Assembly: GCA_902536655.1 (NCBI GenBank)
Contig: CACAYF010000004.1
Coordinates: forward strand, 48,705 to 112,704
DNA: 64,000 nucleotides
Direction of reading: 5' to 3'
From: an uncultured Alphaproteobacteria bacterium
GTDB taxonomy: Bacteria > Pseudomonadota > Alphaproteobacteria > Methylaequorales > Methylaequoraceae
The translations under genes and the position numbers were made by a program. The notes under the pieces are model-generated. The model worked only from the letters and a program-made list of their open reading frames with translations, searched no databases and was not told the origin of the DNA. Shown here one piece after another: positions 59,630 to 64,000 of the stretch; position 1 is the stretch's first letter; every line of letters starts with the position of its first letter.

Positions 59630-59921
59630 TCTTGTTTGATCCTTCAATTAATTTATTTTCTAACTTAGACAACTCTTCATCAATTTCATTAAAAATTAAA
59701 TCAATTTTTTTTTCTTTTTCATTGTTATCAATATTTTCACCAACAATAATAAGTGCCATCATCAAATATTTTTGGGCGTCTGGTAAAGTCAACAATTCAT
59801 TATGCTCTTGAAGTTTTAAGTTTAGTTGTTTCTCAGCTTTTCGCAGCAAACCCTCTTCTCCATCTCCACATTCAAGATTAAATTCTTTATTATCAATTTT
59901 AATTTTAACAACAGGCATCAT
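59622..59921 (-). CDS. zapA: Cell division protein ZapA
   Basis: Cross-links FtsZ filaments at the division ring. 99 residues: N-terminal beta part VVKIKIDNKEFNLECGDGEE and a long coiled-coil helix with LMMALIIVGENIDNNEKEKK. Two ATGs in tandem; the first (59921) forms an ATGA overlap with the stop of the small upstream gene. Confidence 0.88.
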   Translation of the reverse strand: MMPVVKIKIDNKEFNLECGDGEEGLLRKAEKQLNLKLQEHNELLTLPDAQKYLMMALIIVGENIDNNEKEKKIDLIFNEIDEELSKLENKLIEGSNKNA

Positions 59922-60070
59922 TCTTTTTTAATATATTTTAAAATTCTTTCGAGACTTATCATCGTTTTTTTTAGCAGTTCATTATTATTTTTGTTATTAA
60001 AAGATGGTTGTTGAATCGTTTGGTTTATTTTTTTTAATCTGCTTAAAATATTTTTTACCTGTTTTTCCAT
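59918..60070 (-). CDS. 50-residue coiled-coil protein upstream of zapA
   Basis: ATG at 60070, stop at 59918. The protein begins MEKQVKNILSRLKKINQTIQ and ends in SLERILKYIKKE: two amphipathic Lys/Leu/Ile-rich helices around an Asn-rich turn. A small coiled-coil gene of DUF4164 type often stands directly upstream of zapA in alphaproteobacteria; this one is shorter but in the same place and coupled by an ATGA overlap, so it may be a ZapA partner. Function unproven. Confidence 0.65.
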   Translation of the reverse strand: MEKQVKNILSRLKKINQTIQQPSFNNKNNNELLKKTMISLERILKYIKKE

Positions 60071-60149
60071 ATAAATTAAGTTTATTTTTCTCTAGTGCTT
60101 TACATTACAATAAATTTTCATTAATCAATAATTATAATTATAATCTGTC

Positions 60150-61151
60150 ATGAAAACAAATATAGCTATCAACGGTTTTGGAAGAATTGGAAGACTCACT
60201 TTAAGGGCTTTTTTTGAGAGAAACATTAAAGATTTTAATATTGTTGCAGTCAACGACCTTGGAAACATTAAGAGCAATATTCATTTGTTAAAATATGACT
60301 CAGTTCATGGAACTTTTCCCTTTTCAATAAAAAATGATAATGATTCAATTGAAATTGAAAATAATAAAATTCATTTCTTAAAAGAAGCAAATCCAATTAA
60401 TCTTCCATGGAAAAAATTAGATATTGATTTAGTCATTGAATCTACGGGTGTTTTTACTGATAGAGAAAAAGCTGAAATGCATTTAAGTGCTGGTGCAGAA
60501 AGGGTCCTAATTTCAGCTCCATCAAAAAATCCTGATATAACTGTTGTTTTCGGTATTAATCATAAAATGATTAATGATAAACATAAAATAATTTCAAACG
60601 GGTCTTGTACAACAAACTGTCTAGCTCCTGTTGCTTTTCTAATGGATAACTCAGTCGGAATTGAGTCAGGGTATATGACAACTGTGCACTCAGTAACAGG
60701 AGATCAAAATACTATTGATACGCTTCACAAAGATTTAAGAAGGGCAAGAAATTCACTAGTTTCAATTATACCAACTTCTACTGGTGCAGCTAGAGCTATG
60801 GGAGAAGTTTTACCAAATTTAAAAGGGAAAATAGATGGAAGTGCTATACGAGTTCCAACACCCAACGTTTCTTTGGTTGATTTTAAATTTTATTCCAAAA
60901 ATCCCACAACATCCTCTGAATTAAAGAATATTTTTTTGAAAGCGGAAAACCACGAATTAAAATCCATTATACAAACTGTTTCAGACCCAATGGTTTCTGG
61001 AGATTTTAATCATAATCCTCATAGCTCTATTATTGATTTATCTGAAGTTAATGTAATTAAGGGTAATTTTTGCAGAATACTATCATGGTATGATAATGAA
61101 TGGGGGTTCTCAAACAGATTATTAGATGTCATTAAAGATATTATTCAATGA
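60150..61151 (+). CDS. gap: Glyceraldehyde-3-phosphate dehydrogenase, type I
   Basis: Glycolytic/gluconeogenic oxidation of G3P. 333 residues. NAD loop INGFGRIGRLTLRAF at the start, catalytic Cys in SNGSCTTNCLAPV, TVHSVTGDQNTID with the active His, and C-terminal SWYDNEWGFSNR. The stop overlaps the next gene by four bases. pgk and fba, frequent neighbours, are not here. Confidence 0.96.
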   Translation: MKTNIAINGFGRIGRLTLRAFFERNIKDFNIVAVNDLGNIKSNIHLLKYDSVHGTFPFSIKNDNDSIEIENNKIHFLKEANPINLPWKKLDIDLVIESTGVFTDREKAEMHLSAGAERVLISAPSKNPDITVVFGINHKMINDKHKIISNGSCTTNCLAPVAFLMDNSVGIESGYMTTVHSVTGDQNTIDTLHKDLRRARNSLVSIIPTSTGAARAMGEVLPNLKGKIDGSAIRVPTPNVSLVDFKFYSKNPTTSSELKNIFLKAENHELKSIIQTVSDPMVSGDFNHNPHSSIIDLSEVNVIKGNFCRILSWYDNEWGFSNRLLDVIKDIIQ

Positions 61152-61504
61152 GTATTTATGATTATGAAACATTTGAAATCCAAAATCTTTTAGACGCAAA
61201 TAAATTAAAGAAAAAATATCCAAAAAAAAAACTCAACTTTCTTCACAGGCATAATTCAGTATTGTGGCAAGGTCCTTTATACATAAAAATATTAAGTGAA
61301 AAGCTTAACAATAAAAACAGTAATTACATAGTTGAAATAGGCGACAATATTGCTTTAACTTTATTATTAATTAGTTTCAAAATCAAAATTTTGGCAATTG
61401 ATAAGAAAATTCTAAAAAATCAGATGGAAAAAATATTTTCTATTGCAAAGAATAAAAGAATAAAAGTTATTTTCCTAGACAATTTAAATATTATTAATAA
61501 TTAA
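61148..61504 (+). CDS. Conserved hypothetical protein between gap and thiE
   Basis: 118 residues, no function known. LNFLHRHNSVLWQGP near 29-43 and YIVEIGDNIALTLLLISFKI with KIKILAIDKK in the second half look like an alpha/beta unit; cytoplasmic. I recall an alphaproteobacterial family of similar size before thiE, with a GD-rich stretch followed by a hydrophobic helix, but cannot confirm. ATGA overlap with gap and nine bases before thiE. Confidence 0.6.
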   Translation: MSIYDYETFEIQNLLDANKLKKKYPKKKLNFLHRHNSVLWQGPLYIKILSEKLNNKNSNYIVEIGDNIALTLLLISFKIKILAIDKKILKNQMEKIFSIAKNKRIKVIFLDNLNIINN

Positions 61505-61513
61505 AATACATAA

Positions 61514-62143
61514 ATGAAATTTTATTTAATATCTCCGCCAAAAATAAATGGAAATTTCAATCATGAAATTTTCGATAAAGTTACTGATATTATTTCTGTA
61601 AATTTTTTTCAATTCCGACCAAAATATAAATCACTATCAGAGAGGTTTAATTTTGTTTCATATCATTACAAAGAGATTTCAAAAATATGTAAAAAAAAAA
61701 AAATTAAAATGATAATAAATAATGATTTTGAGATAGCTGAAAAATTTATATTTGATGGAATTCATTTAGGACAAAATGATAAAAAATGTAGAGAAGCAAA
61801 AATTAATTTTGGTTCAGAATTTATAGTTGGTGTTAGTTGCTCAAATTCCTACAGGTTGTATATTGAAGCTAAAAATCAAAAAGCAGATTATGTTGCGTTT
61901 GGACCTGTTTTTAAAAGCTTATCAAAAAAAAAAAAGGAAATTAATTTTGACAAAGCAGTCTTTGTTTTAAAAAAATTAAGATTGCCTTTTACATTAATAG
62001 GTGGGATAAATCATACTAACTTTATGGAATTAGTTAAATATAAGCCATTAAACATTGCAATAATTAATAGCATTTGGGATTATGAAAAAGGTCCAGTAAA
62101 ATCAGCTTTGTTTTTTAAAAAAATTTTAAATAAAGAAAACTAA
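61514..62143 (+). CDS. thiE: Thiamine phosphate synthase (ThiE family)
   Basis: Joins the pyrimidine and thiazole halves of thiamine. 209 residues, TIM barrel: KMIINNDFEIAEKFIFDGIHLGQND carries the ND and HLGQ.D signatures (core DGIHLGQND), VGVSCSNSYRLYIEA, ADYVAFGPVFKSLSKKKKE and TLIGGINHTN. Divergent and Lys-rich, so activity as ThiE rather than TenI-like is probable, not certain. One base before efp. Confidence 0.82.
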   Translation: MKFYLISPPKINGNFNHEIFDKVTDIISVNFFQFRPKYKSLSERFNFVSYHYKEISKICKKKKIKMIINNDFEIAEKFIFDGIHLGQNDKKCREAKINFGSEFIVGVSCSNSYRLYIEAKNQKADYVAFGPVFKSLSKKKKEINFDKAVFVLKKLRLPFTLIGGINHTNFMELVKYKPLNIAIINSIWDYEKGPVKSALFFKKILNKEN

Positions 62144-62710
62144 ATGAAAATTAATGCAAATCTCATTAAAGTCGGAAACGTTTTAAATCATAAGGATAGG
62201 ATGATGGAGGTGCTTAATACTAGCGTCATCAAACCTGGTAAGGGAGGGGCTTATATACAAGTTGAAATGAAAGATATGAAAAGTGGTACCAAGTTTAACG
62301 AAAGATGGAGAACCTCTGATAGCGTTGAAAAAGTCTCTATTAATGAAATTGACGTAACATTTCTTTACATCGAAAATGATAGTTTCACAGTGATGAATAA
62401 TCAAAACTTTGAACAAATTACATATCCCTCTAAATTGATAGCAGGAAAAGAAAAACTTCTTGAAGATGGAATGAATATAACACTAGAGATGATAGATGAC
62501 GAAATCTCATCTGTAAAATTTCCTAAAAATATTAGGGTAGAAATCAAAATAGCTGATGCAGTTGTGAAAGGTCAAACTGCATCATCTTCATTTAAGAATG
62601 CTTTAACAACAAATGAATTGAATATATTGGTTCCACCTCATATAAAAGAAGGTGATAAAGTAATGATTAATTCTGAAACATTAAACTATGTAGAAAAAGC
62701 AAAAGATTAA
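62144..62710 (+). CDS. efp: Elongation factor P
   Basis: Relieves ribosome stalling at polyprolines. 188 residues, three beta-barrel domains. The modification loop reads KPGKGGAYIQVEMKDM with the target Lys around residue 34; C-terminal AVVKGQTASSSFKNA and VPPHIKEGDKVMINSE are typical. Its stop overlaps the next start by one base. Confidence 0.95.
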   Translation: MKINANLIKVGNVLNHKDRMMEVLNTSVIKPGKGGAYIQVEMKDMKSGTKFNERWRTSDSVEKVSINEIDVTFLYIENDSFTVMNNQNFEQITYPSKLIAGKEKLLEDGMNITLEMIDDEISSVKFPKNIRVEIKIADAVVKGQTASSSFKNALTTNELNILVPPHIKEGDKVMINSETLNYVEKAKD

Positions 62711-63483
62711 TGAGTTTTTATAGTCCTTTATTAAATGCTTTAAATAAATCAGTAAGAGTCTCAGGTAAAAAAATAATAAGAGATTTTGGGGAAATTGAGA
62801 AATTACAAAGTTCAGTAAAAGAAACAACTAAATTTGTAAATATTGCAAAATCAAATTTGAATAAAGATATCACTCAAATTCTCAAAAAGCTAAAACCTGA
62901 TCTAACCGTTGAATCAAAAAATATAAATGTTAATGATTGCTGGATTTTAGAAATTCTTGATAGTACAACTAATTTTTCGAGAGGAATTGATAATTTTTTC
63001 ATAAGTATTTCACTTAAGGAGAACGGAAGAATTATCATTTGCGCTCTCTACAATCCAATAAAAGACGAAAATTTATGCTTCCAAAGTGGATCTGGAGGCT
63101 ATAAAAATGATTATAGAATTAGAGTTTCTGAAACAAAAAGGCTTAATAATTCAATATCCTCCTTTTTTGGAACAACAACTGAAACTGATGAAAATATAAT
63201 TTTAGGTGAAATAAGACAAATATTGAAAAAGAACAATGTTGAAACAAGAGAAAGCGGCTCAATTTTGCATGAAATTTCACTAATAGCATGCGGTAAAATC
63301 GATTGTCTATTCTTTACAATGATGAACAACGATATTAATAATCAAATTTCATTAATTCTCGCAGAGACAGGCGGCATTTTTTACCAGTTAGAACTAAAAA
63401 AAAAAAAAATTTATATGGCAAGCAATAAATATATTGGAAAGATAATTAAAGAGATGATAGAAAATAATAATGAAGATCAATAG
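62710..63483 (+). CDS. Inositol-monophosphatase-like protein, divergent active site
   Basis: 257 residues, SuhB/IMPase fold by order and by IDNFFISISLKENGRIIICA and LYNPIKDENLCFQSGSGG. Metal-site motifs are altered: the WIxDPLDGT segment reads WILEILDSTTNF (first Asp is Glu 81; D84 kept), ESK has E68, and the WDxAAG motif reads NDINNQ (D208 kept, Trp lost). So it may be weakly active or have another role such as RNA binding, which SuhB also has. Position behind efp is the common alphaproteobacterial one. A run of 14 A (63396-63409) lies in frame. Confidence 0.8.
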   Translation: MSFYSPLLNALNKSVRVSGKKIIRDFGEIEKLQSSVKETTKFVNIAKSNLNKDITQILKKLKPDLTVESKNINVNDCWILEILDSTTNFSRGIDNFFISISLKENGRIIICALYNPIKDENLCFQSGSGGYKNDYRIRVSETKRLNNSISSFFGTTTETDENIILGEIRQILKKNNVETRESGSILHEISLIACGKIDCLFFTMMNNDINNQISLILAETGGIFYQLELKKKKIYMASNKYIGKIIKEMIENNNEDQ

Positions 63484-64000
63484 TTTATTAATTAAGTTTT
63501 TTATTTGTATGCTAAGTATATCTATATTTTGTGTAGATCATTCTATTGCACAAGACTCGCAGGTAATTAAAAAAATAATCATTGATGACAGTCAAAATTC
63601 TGAAAGACTATTATCACCACCAACTGAAAATAAAAGCGGAGTAATAAAATTAATTCCACCAAAAAGTATTTTGGAGAAGGAAGCTAATAGAAAAAAAATT
63701 GAAGAGGAGAAAAAAGCAAAAAAATTAGAAGAAATAAGAATAAATCAAGAAAAAAAAAGGAAAGCTTTACAAGAAAAAAAACAAAGCGAAATCAATGCCG
63801 CTAGAAAAAAACAAGAGGAAAAAAGAAAAGAGCTAGATGAAAAAAGAAAGAGAGATATTGAAAACGCAAGAAAAGCTCAAGAAAAAAAACAAAAAGAACT
63901 AGAGCTTAAACGTCAGGCTGAAGAAAAAAAAGAAAAAGAGCTAGAACTTAAACGTCAAGCTGAAGAAAAAAAAGAAAAAGAACTAGAACTTAAACGTCAA
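63470..64000 (+). CDS. Exported Lys/Glu-rich coiled-coil protein, N-terminal part (runs off the window)
   Basis: ATG at 63470 overlaps the previous gene by 14 bases; the frame is open to the window end (177 residues seen). The start MKINSLLIKFFICMLSISIF is a signal peptide or membrane anchor. Residues 30-75 are mixed, then a continuous Lys/Glu/Arg/Gln-rich region that ends in 14-residue repeats. It resembles the stalk of TolA/TonB-like proteins; whether a C-terminal domain follows is outside the window. Confidence 0.65.
   Translation, partial: MKINSLLIKFFICMLSISIFCVDHSIAQDSQVIKKIIIDDSQNSERLLSPPTENKSGVIKLIPPKSILEKEANRKKIEEEKKAKKLEEIRINQEKKRKALQEKKQSEINAARKKQEEKRKELDEKRKRDIENARKAQEKKQKELELKRQAEEKKEKELELKRQAEEKKEKELELKRQ
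63896..64000 (+). repeat. 42-bp tandem repeat coding for ELELKRQAEEKKEK
   Basis: Two full units (63896-63937, 63938-63979) and half of a third (63980-64000) differ by only a few third-position changes. It extends the coiled-coil stalk of the gene at 63470 and may continue beyond the window. Confidence 0.9.

Noticed and set aside
59622..59647. Possible 6S RNA gene between zapA and the cyclo-ligase gene
   Set aside because: The two genes overlap here, so there is no space; 6S RNA must lie elsewhere.

Overview
The window is a gene-dense, AT-rich bacterial chromosome segment with no rRNA, tRNA, phage, IS element or CRISPR array that I could see. Gene content and order point to a streamlined marine alphaproteobacterium of the SAR11/HIMB59/AEGEAN-169 kind. 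The evidence is a proteorhodopsin with a carotenoid-retinal operon, an ALAS-type hemA, an RpoH sigma factor, alphaproteobacterial neighbourhoods (tilS-ftsH-folP-glmM, xseB-ispA-tlyA, ruvCAB-ybgC-tolQRAB-pal-cpoB), strings of overlapping genes and convergent genes with almost no spacer. The exact lineage is an inference; no phylogenetic marker was compared.

Layout. 1-5146 (minus): start of clpA with clpS, then a sugar-nucleotide block (phosphomannomutase/phosphoglucomutase, ugd, galU) and a membrane J-domain protein. 5161-17517: a glycosyltransferase, fhs, a small HExxH protein, pyrE, thiO-thiS-thiG, msrB-hemA, pdxH, fabI-aroC, tlyA-ispA-xseB and a TusA-like protein. 17614-22291 (plus): one tightly packed run with an NMT1-type ABC importer (binding protein, permease, ATPase) directly followed by exbB-exbD-exbD-tonB. 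22419-25775: a porin with its own terminator, a proline/tyrosine-rich lipoprotein, a putative beta-barrel protein and a DUF3126-type protein. 25866-32705: a DUF3429-type membrane protein, blue-tuned proteorhodopsin, a terminator, then crtE-crtI-crtB-crtY-blh. 32702-34284 (minus): a putative Fe(II)/2-oxoglutarate oxygenase, a second HExxH protein and a small membrane protein. 34284-45557: rluD, rpoH, purA, hisZ, serC, an SLC13-type permease, thiC, thiD and glmM. 45554-60070 (minus): folP, ftsH, tilS, cpoB, pal, a 58-residue lipoprotein, tolB, tolA, tolR, tolQ, ybgC, ruvB, ruvA, ruvC, yebC, a YmdB-type phosphodiesterase, a 5-formyl-THF cyclo-ligase, zapA and a 50-residue protein. 60150-64000 (plus): gap, a small unknown gene, thiE, efp, a divergent inositol-monophosphatase-like gene and the start of a Lys/Glu-rich exported protein.

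How it fits together. CrtE, CrtI, CrtB, CrtY and Blh form a complete route from isoprenoid diphosphates to retinal, the chromophore of the opsin encoded just upstream. Two separate proton-motive-force-driven envelope machines are present, Tol-Pal and ExbB/ExbD/ExbD/TonB; the second is packed with an ABC importer. Thiamine genes are scattered over five places but cover most of the pathway.

Most worth following: the ABC-ExbBDD-TonB run, the two paralogous cysteine-containing HExxH proteins, the small lipoprotein inserted in the Tol-Pal cluster with a duplicated promoter, the oxygenase next to blh, and the terminator between opsin and carotenoid genes.
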